Positions 1 to 6,293 of a stretch of 12,741 bases of DNA are shown piece after piece; the first letter of the stretch is position 1; every line of letters begins with the position of its first letter. A model generated the notes under the pieces. The model made no database searches, had not been told where the DNA came from, and worked only from the letters and a program-made list of their open reading frames with translations. The stretch spans positions 1 to 12,741 of the forward strand of contig DLRM01000054.1 in the NCBI GenBank assembly GCA_002500505.1, given 5' to 3'. The translations under genes and the position numbers were made by a program. This DNA is from Planctomycetes bacterium UBA7888. GTDB lineage: Bacteria; Planctomycetota; UBA1135.

Positions 1-169
1 CGGCGCCACCTGGAGTGGCAGGAGCTACAGGACTTCCGCCTCCGCCCATTGAATCACCAGGACCCTGGTAATCTGGAGCGGGACATCATTGCGGAGCGGC
101 ACTTGCCGGAGCGGAAACCCACACACTGGCAGCACCAAGAAGAAACAAGGTGAGAAGCTTCTTTTGCAT
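1..169 (-). CDS. Secreted protein with in-frame TGA (partial); candidate selenoprotein
   Basis: Starting at the ATG at 169-167, the minus strand encodes a clear Sec signal peptide of about 24 residues: MQKK, then a hydrophobic core, ending in an A-S-A/A cleavage site. Codon 28 is TGA (88-86). The same frame then stays open to the window edge as Cys-Pro-Ala-Pro-Asp-Tyr followed by a Gly/Pro/Ala-rich low-complexity stretch typical of secreted linkers. So the coding signal on both sides of the TGA lies in one frame. TGA followed by TGT would give Sec-Cys in the mature N-terminus. A hairpin with a GGUC loop lies 21 nt after the TGA (separate entry). Only one of the eight other stops seen in the window is TGA. 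GGAGG precedes the ATG by one base, too close for a normal Shine-Dalgarno. It lies 131 bp downstream of glpK on the same strand. Alternatives are a nonsense mutation (pseudogene), a sequencing error, or a genuine 27-codon peptide. The product is not recognised and the C-terminus lies outside the window. Confidence 0.45.
52..73 (-). promoter_or_regulatory. SECIS-like hairpin downstream of in-frame TGA
   Basis: Read on the minus strand, GATTACCAG (73-65) pairs with CTGGTGATT (60-52) around a GGTC loop (64-61). This gives nine base pairs, two of them G-U wobbles. The loop starts 22 nt after the TGA at 88-86. Bacterial SECIS elements bound by SelB lie just downstream of the UGA within the coding sequence and carry G-U in a small apical loop; the E. 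coli fdhF element has GGUC in its apical loop. No conserved bulged U is obvious, and the lower stem is weak (CCC at 83-81 could pair with GGG further down). The hairpin is seen directly; its function is inferred. Confidence 0.35.
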
Positions 170-300
170 GCCTCCATACTAGGGCAGAATAAGGGGATTT
201 AGGGGGAAAAATGCGAAAAATTGGAGGAAAAGGGAGAGAGAGGGGGGCAGGGTTGGCCTTCTCATAGAGAAAGGAGCAAGGCAACCTCCTCGTTCTGGCT
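170..300. other. Intergenic region with purine/pyrimidine-biased tract and weak hairpins
   Basis: This gap separates the glpK stop from the TGA-containing gene. About 193-250 is almost pure purine on the plus strand (G and A runs), so the mRNA leader of the gene at 169 would be pyrimidine-rich. Just after the glpK stop, the minus strand can fold GAGGAG (291-286) with CTCCTT (276-271). An alternative hairpin covers about 257-274 with a 3-nt loop. Neither is followed by a good U-run, so a glpK terminator is possible but weak. No convincing promoter hexamers were found. Confidence 0.35.
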
Positions 301-1821
301 TTATTTAGGGCAGTTGTCTGCGGACTTGCCCAATGGTTTGCTGAGGGTTCGCTGGACGGCTTGTGTCCACTCTCTATGCAAAATGTCTCTTCGCTCTTTT
401 GGGAGCTCAGGTTCAAAGCGAGCATTTAATCTCCAATGCGCATCGAAATCATCTTCGGATTCCCAGAAGCCGCATTGAAGGCCTGCCATGGCGGCTGCGC
501 CAAGGGCTGTAGTCTCTGTAACGGAGGGGCGTTCCACAGGAATCCCAAGAATGTTCGCCAAGAATTGCATTGTCCAATCATTGGCCACCATTCCGCCATC
601 CACGCGAAGGCTTGAGGGTTGCCCCGCTCCATCCAAGGCCATGGCATCCAATAAATCGCGAGTTTGAAAACAAACGGCTTCAAGACCAGCGCGCACAATG
701 TCGGCAATCCCGGTATCTCGAGTAATGCCCAAGATGGCACCTCGAGCGTAAGGATCCCACCATGGTGCTCCCAATCCTGTAAATGCTGGAATTAAATGAA
801 CTCGCTGGGCGGGGTCAGACTCTGCCGCTAAGTCGGCGGATTCCGATGCGTGGTCGAAGAGTTTTAATCCATCGCGCAACCATTGCATGGTTGAGCCGGC
901 GGAGAAGGCCGAGCCCTCCATGGCATAGGTGACTTTCCCATTCACCTGCCAGGCAATGGTAGTGAGCATGCGGTTGTTTGAGGACACGGCTTCTTCGCCC
1001 GTGTTCATCAAGACAAAGCAACCCGTTCCATAGGTGGACTTAAGCGAGCCAGGAGAGAAGCAACCCTGTCCAAAGGTAGCGGCCTGTTGGTCACCAATCA
1101 TGCCGTCAATCGGGATGGATGCGCCGAAGAGTTCGGGATCAGTTTTTCCAAAGGAGTCCGCAGTAGGTCGAACTTCAGGAAGAACAGCAAGGGGGATATT
1201 CCCGAAAATCTCTAGGAGTTCGGCATCCCAATTTTTTTGGTGGATGTTAAATAAAAGTGTGCGGGAGGCATTGCTAATATCTGTTGCATGGACCGCATTT
1301 CCCGTTAATCGCCACAACAGAAAACAATCAATCGTCCCGGCGAGAAGTTCACCAGCTTCGGCGGCTTCTCGAGCCCCTTCAACATTGTCGAGGAGCCAAG
1401 CCAGTTTTGTTGCCGAAAAATAGGGGTCCAAGAGGAGGCCGGTTTTCTCGGTAACAAGAGCTTCTTTGCCCTCGGATCGAAGGGATTCGCAATGTTCGGC
1501 GGTTCTGCGATCCTGCCAGACTAAAGCGTTGTGAATAGGTTTCCCTGTGACTTTATTCCACACCACAACCGTTTCGCGTTGGTTAGTAATGCCAATGCTC
1601 GCCACACTTTCTGCGGCTATGTTTTGCTTATTGAGAACTTCTCGGCAGACCTCCACGGTTGCATTCCATATCTCTTCAGGGTCATGCTCCACCCAACCTG
1701 GATTAGGGAAGATTTGCGGGAGTTCCTTCTGCGCAGAGCCACGAGGGTTCGTTTGGCGGTCAAAGAGGATGGCCCGAGTACTGGTTGTCCCTTGGTCAAT
1801 GGCGAGGATGAAACGCTCCAT
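301..1821 (-). CDS. glpK: Glycerol kinase
   Basis: Cytoplasmic FGGY-family kinase that converts glycerol and ATP to sn-glycerol-3-phosphate, committing glycerol to phospholipid synthesis or glycolysis. It aligns along its whole length, by eye, with E. coli GlpK. The N-terminal phosphate-binding loop DQGTTSTR is at residues 9-16. GITNQRET (77-84) carries the glycerol-contacting Arg82-Glu83; Tyr134 is in DPYF, and Asp244-Gln245 in GDQQAA. STYGTGCF (262-269), the long AFTGLGAPWWDPYARGA block and RVDGG follow. The ATG at 1821 gives 506 residues (E. coli 502), and the ATP loop begins at residue 9 as expected. Open frame extends upstream to 1938, but those extra residues are not GlpK-like and overlap the divergent sulfatase-like gene. 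No Shine-Dalgarno is visible. The start lies 40 bp from that divergent start, so the two genes must share control DNA. Confidence 0.96.
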   Translation of the reverse strand: MERFILAIDQGTTSTRAILFDRQTNPRGSAQKELPQIFPNPGWVEHDPEEIWNATVEVCREVLNKQNIAAESVASIGITNQRETVVVWNKVTGKPIHNALVWQDRRTAEHCESLRSEGKEALVTEKTGLLLDPYFSATKLAWLLDNVEGAREAAEAGELLAGTIDCFLLWRLTGNAVHATDISNASRTLLFNIHQKNWDAELLEIFGNIPLAVLPEVRPTADSFGKTDPELFGASIPIDGMIGDQQAATFGQGCFSPGSLKSTYGTGCFVLMNTGEEAVSSNNRMLTTIAWQVNGKVTYAMEGSAFSAGSTMQWLRDGLKLFDHASESADLAAESDPAQRVHLIPAFTGLGAPWWDPYARGAILGITRDTGIADIVRAGLEAVCFQTRDLLDAMALDGAGQPSSLRVDGGMVANDWTMQFLANILGIPVERPSVTETTALGAAAMAGLQCGFWESEDDFDAHWRLNARFEPELPKERRDILHREWTQAVQRTLSKPLGKSADNCPK

Positions 1822-1861
1822 GAGCGGGAGATTAGCGTGGCGGGTTACACTCTGTGTGCTC
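1822..1861. promoter_or_regulatory. 40-bp divergent intergenic region glpK / sulfatase-like gene
   Basis: All control DNA between the two divergent start codons must fit in 40 bp or lie inside the opposite coding region. The only symmetry seen is a short ACAC-TCT-GTGT dyad at 1847-1857. No -10/-35 pair is convincing. That promoters are located here is inferred from layout only. Confidence 0.3.
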
Positions 1862-3940
1862 ATGCGAACCCATGCCATTCTGGTCCTTTGTATCCTTTCT
1901 TCCTGCTCAGGTGAGGAGTCCCTTTCTTCTGCTTCCAAGCCAAAGAACTTGTTGCTGGTGAGCTTTGATACAACCCGCGCGGATCATTTGGGCTGTTATG
2001 GATATGAGGAAGCGCATACCCCCATTCTGGATTCCCTTGCTGAGCACGGTGTTCTTTTTGAAAATTGCTTTGCGCCAGCACCGATAACCCTCCCTTCCCA
2101 TGCGAGTTTATTGACTGGGCTTCGGCCACCAACCCATGGAGCTCGCAATAACGCAACTCATCCCTTGCCCAAGGATATACCGACACTTGCGGAGAGGTTT
2201 CAACGGGAAGGCTTCCGTACTGGCGCTGTAGTATCTGCTCTCGTTTTGGACTCTCGATATGGACTAAGCCGAGGGTTTGATCTTTATGATGACAACTTGT
2301 CTTCCGCAGATTTGGTTGAAGATTTCATGATTCGAGAAACGACGGCTTCGGACACAACGAGCCGGGCGATTGAAGCTTTGAAGCAATTGGGCGAAGGGCC
2401 TTGGATGTTATGGGTCCATTATTTCGATCCTCATGCGGAGTACATTCCTCCAGAGGAATATCTCAAGCTCTGTCCAGGAAGGCCTTACGACGCAGAAATT
2501 TCCTTTGCAGACGACCAGCTTGGAGTCTTGATTGATGCGATTCGTTCGAAAGGTTTTATTGAAGATACCTTGATTGCGATGACCGCTGACCATGGCGAAT
2601 CCTTGGGAGACCATGGTGAACGAACGCATGGATTTTTTCTCTATGACTCCACAACTCGAGTTCCCCTTATCCTGAGTTCCCCAACTTTGAAGAAGGAGAG
2701 GAAGGCGGACCTTGCTGGAACGGTTGATATTGCTCCGACCCTCTGTTCTCTCATGGGCGTTCCTTTTAAGGACACCGATTTTGATGGATTCGATTTGTTT
2801 GCGAACTCACAAGAAAGTCGGCAACCTGTTTATCAGGAATCTATGGTGCCTTTTTTGAATTATGGGTGGTCCGATTTGCGAGCTATGCGATCTGGACAAA
2901 CTAGGTTTATCAGGTCCCCTAAGGAAGAGTTCCAAGTTTTTGGAGAGGACCCATGGACCCGAGATAAGTTGAGTAAGGCTTTAGATGAAGTGCTTGTGAG
3001 CGGAGACCGGGGGATTACAGGAAAGACTGCGCCGCCTACTGATCCTGCCGAAAGGAGGGCGATGGAAGCTCTTGGCTATATATGGGAGGATGTAGATGAC
3101 TCGCCGCTTGGTTCTTTGGCTGACCCTAAAGACCGAATTCAAGAATTGGAACAGAGTCAGGAAATATTTGAATTGGTTCGGCGTAGTAAATATGACAAAG
3201 CAGAAGCTCTTTTGCGGGCTCTAATCCTCGACTCCCCAGGAGCTTTGGACCCACGCAAGATTCTTGGCCGCGTTTTGAAAGAAACGAATCGGTTGGAGGA
3301 AGCTTACGAAACTCTACTAAGCGCATCTGAATTGCAAGGGGCGGACTCCGAGTTGTTTGTTCGGCTGGCCGAACTCTCCAACACCCTAGGTGGCGATTGG
3401 CGATCGCATCTTGAGATTGCAAAAAGTAAGAATCCAGAAAACGCGATTCCTTGGGTTTTAGAAGGGGATTTCATGCTCAAAGAGAGGGATAAAGTTGGGG
3501 CTGAAGAAGCCTACGAACAAGCCCTATTTTTGGACAAGGATTGCCCGTCCGCATGGCTTGGTAAAGGGAAGATCATGCATCGAAACGGGGATTTGGAGGG
3601 AGCTTCCCGTGCACTCGAAAGAGCTTTGGCCGCCGATTCTTCTTTGCCTGAAGCTTGGTTTGCTCGAGGGGTGGTTGCAATGGCCAGTAAGAGCAAAGAG
3701 AAGGCTGAGTCTTGTTTTCGTAAGGCGATTCAGATTAAGCCGGACTATGCCAATGCGTATGTAAATCTAGGGAATATTCTATTTCGGAGCAATCAGCTGC
3801 AAGAAGCGCGCTCCCTATATGAACAAGCCCTGAAGTTGCGACCTAGCCATCGTCAAGCTCGACTTAACTATGGAGCCCTTTTGGAAGAGGTTGGAGATGT
3901 GGAAGCCCTGGAGCGATTGAGAGAGCTTTCCTCCGATTAG
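1862..3940 (+). CDS. Sulfatase/phosphodiesterase-like lipoprotein with C-terminal TPRs
   Basis: Alkaline-phosphatase-superfamily enzyme of the sulfatase-like branch, 692 residues. The ATG at 1862 gives a short signal peptide with a lipobox-like L-S-S-C (residues 12-15), suggesting membrane anchoring outside the cytoplasm. Upstream open frame lies inside glpK and is not used. The catalytic domain spans about residues 28-340: metal ligand Asp36 in SFDTTRADHLG, the nucleophile segment TLPSHASLLTG (76-86), and metal ligands Asp243-His244 in TADHGESLGDHG, then His256. The sulfatase signature Cys-X-Pro-X-Arg is absent: Thr76 stands where the formylglycine Cys should be and His80 where Arg should be. 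Sulfate-ester hydrolysis by the usual mechanism is therefore unlikely. A Thr nucleophile as in LtaS-type phosphotransferases is possible. After an Ala-Leu-Gly-Tyr linker, a helical region from about 420 leads to TPRs of 34 residues each at 528-561, 562-595, 596-629 and 630-663, with a partial fifth to the end. It overlaps no neighbour, and GDPD follows after 4 bp. The substrate is unknown. Confidence 0.85.
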   Translation: MRTHAILVLCILSSCSGEESLSSASKPKNLLLVSFDTTRADHLGCYGYEEAHTPILDSLAEHGVLFENCFAPAPITLPSHASLLTGLRPPTHGARNNATHPLPKDIPTLAERFQREGFRTGAVVSALVLDSRYGLSRGFDLYDDNLSSADLVEDFMIRETTASDTTSRAIEALKQLGEGPWMLWVHYFDPHAEYIPPEEYLKLCPGRPYDAEISFADDQLGVLIDAIRSKGFIEDTLIAMTADHGESLGDHGERTHGFFLYDSTTRVPLILSSPTLKKERKADLAGTVDIAPTLCSLMGVPFKDTDFDGFDLFANSQESRQPVYQESMVPFLNYGWSDLRAMRSGQTRFIRSPKEEFQVFGEDPWTRDKLSKALDEVLVSGDRGITGKTAPPTDPAERRAMEALGYIWEDVDDSPLGSLADPKDRIQELEQSQEIFELVRRSKYDKAEALLRALILDSPGALDPRKILGRVLKETNRLEEAYETLLSASELQGADSELFVRLAELSNTLGGDWRSHLEIAKSKNPENAIPWVLEGDFMLKERDKVGAEEAYEQALFLDKDCPSAWLGKGKIMHRNGDLEGASRALERALAADSSLPEAWFARGVVAMASKSKEKAESCFRKAIQIKPDYANAYVNLGNILFRSNQLQEARSLYEQALKLRPSHRQARLNYGALLEEVGDVEALERLRELSSD

Positions 3941-3944
3941 TGGA

Positions 3945-4601
3945 ATGAACCCAGCCCCTTCTTGTTCACCAATAGAGTTTGCCCATAGGGGTTTGCCTTT
4001 TACTCACCCTGAAAACACTATTGAGGGATTCGTTGCCGCCCTAGCAAAAGGAGTGGATGGGATTGAGTTTGATGTCCAGCTAGCCGCGGATGGGGTTCCT
4101 GTAGTCATTCACGATGACAACTTGAAGCGGACCCATGGCCTGGAAGACCGAGTTTCTGATTTGGATAGTGGGAGGTTGGGAGAGCTCGAGGTACCTTCTC
4201 TAGCTGAAGTTATTGGACTCCTCCAAGATCGGACGAGGATTTTGCTCGAAATGAAGGGCGAAGACCTTGCACTTTCTCAAACCGTGGCGCGCATGTGTGC
4301 GGATTGTGAGAATGTCTGGCTCCTTTCTTTTTGTTTCCCCTTACTTGCAGCAGCTACGAAAATTGCACCTGCGCGACCTTTGGTTTTGAACTTGGATATG
4401 CCTCTCGAAGCGGTTCCCGAGGAACAAAGAGATTTCGTGCAAGTCCTTTCCGTCGATCGGCGGCTCCTTCTAAAGGATCAGGTTCAGCGAGTACAAGCCG
4501 AAGGCAAAGAAGTGTGGGCGTTCACCTGTAACACTCAGGAAGAAAAAGAAACCGTCCGAGCTTTGGGCGTAAACGCCTTCTTCACGGACAATCCTCAATA
4601 G
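3945..4601 (+). CDS. Glycerophosphodiester phosphodiesterase
   Basis: GDPD-family TIM-barrel enzyme (218 residues) that hydrolyses glycerophosphodiesters to sn-glycerol-3-phosphate and an alcohol. Family motifs are in order: AHRG with catalytic His14-Arg15, PENT (Glu23), IEFDVQ (Glu41 and Asp43, metal ligands), the second catalytic His56 in VIHDDN, and a Glu-Met-Lys (102-104) in place of the usual E-I-K strand. The C-terminal FFTDNP is typical. There is no signal peptide, so it probably acts in the cytoplasm on imported or recycled phospholipid head groups. It starts 4 bp after the stop of the sulfatase-like gene, so the two are almost certainly co-transcribed, and glpK nearby makes the same product from glycerol. 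Its stop overlaps the convergent gene's stop region by 7 bp. Glycerol-head-group specificity is inferred from the family; other diester substrates are possible. Confidence 0.92.
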   Translation: MNPAPSCSPIEFAHRGLPFTHPENTIEGFVAALAKGVDGIEFDVQLAADGVPVVIHDDNLKRTHGLEDRVSDLDSGRLGELEVPSLAEVIGLLQDRTRILLEMKGEDLALSQTVARMCADCENVWLLSFCFPLLAAATKIAPARPLVLNLDMPLEAVPEEQRDFVQVLSVDRRLLLKDQVQRVQAEGKEVWAFTCNTQEEKETVRALGVNAFFTDNPQ

Positions 4602-5137
4602 AAAATTGCGTAGCTTAGAAGGAGGGAGGTCCTTGTTTGAGAGTCATCAAAGCCAGCACTCGAGAAGCTTTGATCGTTCCATCGTATGGACGTTTCAAGA
4701 GCTCCATTTTTTGTCATAAATTGAGTTACGCCAATCGAGGCATTCCACCAGAGACCGCCGTCTAAATCCGAACCGATTTCTCGGTCGGACCACCCCAGGC
4801 CCGCTTGAGCCCATGTTCGGTTAGGCCCAGAAGGGCTTTGCCAAAACCGCCCGTACAAACTGGCGCCTCGTCCTGTGGTTTTGGTGGCTTCACCATCCTC
4901 TTGGTCGTAAGAGAATTCGAGTCCGGCCTCCATTGTGGGAGTTAAAAAGGCGCCGGAAGAAGCTAGCAAAGCCCTGTCCCTTGATTCGGTAGAAACCCCT
5001 GCAGTTTCAGTCTTTGAGGATGACCATGAGGCAGCAAGAGCAGTTCGGACCATGCCCGACTCGAAGTTCTTGCCCTGAGAAGATTGGCAAGAAAAGGTGA
5101 GTAGGCAAAGGAAGAAAAGGTTGCCGAGGAAGCGCAT
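4595..5137 (-). CDS. Small outer-membrane beta-barrel-like protein
   Basis: A 180-residue exported protein not recognised by name. The ATG at 5137 begins a strong signal peptide (MRF, then a Leu/Phe-rich core, ending L-T-F-S-C). A lipobox is doubtful because the -3 residue is Thr. The frame is open upstream to 5215, but that would put a charged stretch ahead of the signal peptide. The mature part has alternating polar/apolar strands with many Gly, Ser, Trp and Tyr, e.g. GLEFSYD, ASLYGRFW, TWAQAGLGWSD and WWNASIGV. It ends in an aromatic-rich SYAIFY, the pattern of outer-membrane barrels with a C-terminal aromatic residue. At this length an eight-stranded barrel would fit. It is a single gene between a convergent GDPD (7-bp overlap at the 3' ends) and an upstream minus-strand terminator, so it probably has its own promoter. 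This is the only gene here with a TGA stop. Confidence 0.7.
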   Translation of the reverse strand: MRFLGNLFFLCLLTFSCQSSQGKNFESGMVRTALAASWSSSKTETAGVSTESRDRALLASSGAFLTPTMEAGLEFSYDQEDGEATKTTGRGASLYGRFWQSPSGPNRTWAQAGLGWSDREIGSDLDGGLWWNASIGVTQFMTKNGALETSIRWNDQSFSSAGFDDSQTRTSLLLSYAIFY

Positions 5138-5296
5138 GGCCAAGAGCCTAACGAAGTTTTCTCTGCTGAACGATTGGAAGCAGTGCGAATTAAGAAAGCT
5201 GGCCTTTCGTAGCACTTAGAAAAATGGCAAGGCTTTAAAGAAGAACGGGGTTCCCATTTCTGGAAACCCCGCAAATTAGATTTCAGTAAGAGCTCT
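5138..5296 (-). other. Intergenic: upstream region of the barrel gene with two hairpins
   Basis: This gap holds the terminator at 5246-5271 and the left part of the stop-codon dyad at 5282-5304, both listed separately. The remaining bases up to the barrel-gene start at 5137 should contain its promoter, but no convincing -10/-35 pair or Shine-Dalgarno was found. Confidence 0.4.
5246..5271 (-). terminator. Rho-independent terminator of the long minus-strand unit
   Basis: CGGGGTT (5246-5252) pairs with AACCCCG (5265-5271). After one C-A mismatch there are two more G-C pairs around a 6-nt loop. On the minus strand the hairpin is followed by TTCTTCTTT, a U-rich tail. It lies 25 bp beyond the stop of the 309-residue secreted protein and upstream of the barrel gene, so it should end the long minus-strand transcript. 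Confidence 0.7.
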
Positions 5297-5304
5297 TTAC
5301 TGAA
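5282..5304. repeat. Inverted repeat spanning a stop codon
   Basis: TTCAGTAA (5282-5289) and TTACTGAA (5297-5304) form a perfect 8-bp dyad with a 7-nt spacer that itself contains GAGCTC. The right arm includes the TAA stop of the 309-residue protein. In RNA it would form a hairpin just ahead of the stronger terminator, perhaps protecting the 3' end or helping termination. Confidence 0.55.
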
Positions 5305-6226
5305 TCGAATCCGTGATAGTGTTGGAGGTCACACCCATCTGGCAAGCCTGGAACCATGCTTGGGTTCCAACCATATTAGGGACCCTCAGTGACCAGCTTT
5401 CATTTCCGTTTGAATCGGAGTTTCCGGTGGCCGCTAGGGCAGCGCGATCCAAATCCAATGTGATGCCCAGTTGGTTAACAGAGGTCGAGCCAAGACCTCT
5501 CAAGCTATAGGCAAGGTAGGTGCCCGTATTGGGGGTTCCGCCAGTAACATCAAAGGTGGCTTGTAAGCCGTGAATGAATACACTGGAGGCCAGGTTCATG
5601 CCTGAGCTTTGGATGTCAGCGTCGGCGTAAATGTCGCCAACCATCGAGAAGGAGAAGCTAATCGAACCTGAGGAGCTGGAGATGGAAATATCAATTGGAA
5701 TGTGTCCATGAACTTGTCCACCGGACTCCGTTATGGTCCCATTTGCTGTGTAGGGGTTCGCCACAGTGCCTGCAAGGGGAGTGATGGTGGTGCCACCAGT
5801 CAAGTCTTGCACTTCAATTTCTCCGGACAAAATAGTCATGGTGAGATCTGTAGAGAAGTTACCGGAGGAAGCTATGGAAAAGTGCGGAGAGCGGGCTTCC
5901 ATGTCCAGATTTTTAACCCAAATTTCTGCCAATGGGGGTAAAAAGGGGAGGATGTTCGGAATCCATGCATAAATGGTTGCAGGATTTGTGCCCAAGTGAC
6001 CGCCATTGAATTCACCGCCTCCAAAGGGTGCGGATGAGTTGTCCAGAAGAAGTGCGGACGTTCCTGTGGCATTCAAACTTTTATTGCCCTTGAGGTCGCC
6101 TAAGCTAGTTGTCCCATCCCAGGTCATTGCTGAAGCTGGAGAGTCAACATTAAGGGAGTACTGGTGTTGAGCAGCAAGAGGGGTGGCTGCAATCAACAAA
6201 GCGGTAATGGAAAGAGGGAGTCTCAT
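5297..6226 (-). CDS. Secreted Ser/Gly-rich protein with shared C-terminal domain
   Basis: A 309-residue exported protein of unknown function. Residues 1-19 are a signal peptide (MRLPLSI, hydrophobic core, cleavage at A-A/Q or nearby). Residues about 22-215 are rich in Ser, Thr, Gly, Ile and Asn with alternating strand-like segments, including a nearly pure Ser-Ile-Gly-Phe run around 179-194. This is consistent with an all-beta fold. Residues about 221-309 match the C-terminal domains of the two large propeller proteins in this window: AYSLRGLGSTS, ITLDLD, a D-S-N-G turn, a VP pair, an FQAC strand and the terminal TDSIQ. It is the last gene of the minus-strand run, 67 bp after exodeoxyribonuclease III, with no Shine-Dalgarno. 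It may be read from the upstream promoter or its own. Two hairpins follow it. A cell-surface or matrix role is inferred from the signal peptide and shared domain only. Confidence 0.75.
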   Translation of the reverse strand: MRLPLSITALLIAATPLAAQHQYSLNVDSPASAMTWDGTTSLGDLKGNKSLNATGTSALLLDNSSAPFGGGEFNGGHLGTNPATIYAWIPNILPFLPPLAEIWVKNLDMEARSPHFSIASSGNFSTDLTMTILSGEIEVQDLTGGTTITPLAGTVANPYTANGTITESGGQVHGHIPIDISISSSSGSISFSFSMVGDIYADADIQSSGMNLASSVFIHGLQATFDVTGGTPNTGTYLAYSLRGLGSTSVNQLGITLDLDRAALAATGNSDSNGNESWSLRVPNMVGTQAWFQACQMGVTSNTITDSIQ

Positions 6227-6293
6227 TTGTAGTTTTCGTAAGGATTAATGAGGGGGAAGTAATTGGGGACTGCCATTGGAGAGGCCCTTTCCA

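Noticed and set aside
1..88. Frameshift as explanation for the stop at 88-86
   Set aside because: Coding-like sequence before and after the TGA is in the same frame, so a frameshift does not explain it. A point nonsense change or recoding does.
54..425. 123-codon minus-strand open frame covering the left intergenic region
   Set aside because: It overlaps the glpK 3' end in another frame and has no coherent protein character. The signal-peptide frame starting at 169 explains 1-169 better.
1547..1861. N-terminal extension of the sulfatase-like protein
   Set aside because: It is antisense to conserved glpK sequence, and the ATG at 1862 gives a proper lipoprotein signal.
1822..1938. N-terminal extension of glycerol kinase
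   Set aside because: It would add 39 residues before the conserved ATP loop and overlap the divergent gene; GlpK normally starts close to this loop.
4595..4597. Window uses a code where TGA is a sense codon
   Set aside because: The barrel gene ends at this TGA with a normal barrel C-terminus, and tryptophan and glycine use standard codons throughout.
5138..5215. N-terminal extension of the barrel protein
   Set aside because: It places a charged segment before a clear signal peptide; the ATG at 5137 is better.
6227..6293. Terminator after exodeoxyribonuclease III
   Set aside because: GGAGAGGCCCTTTCC is only an imperfect palindrome without a U-tract on the minus strand.
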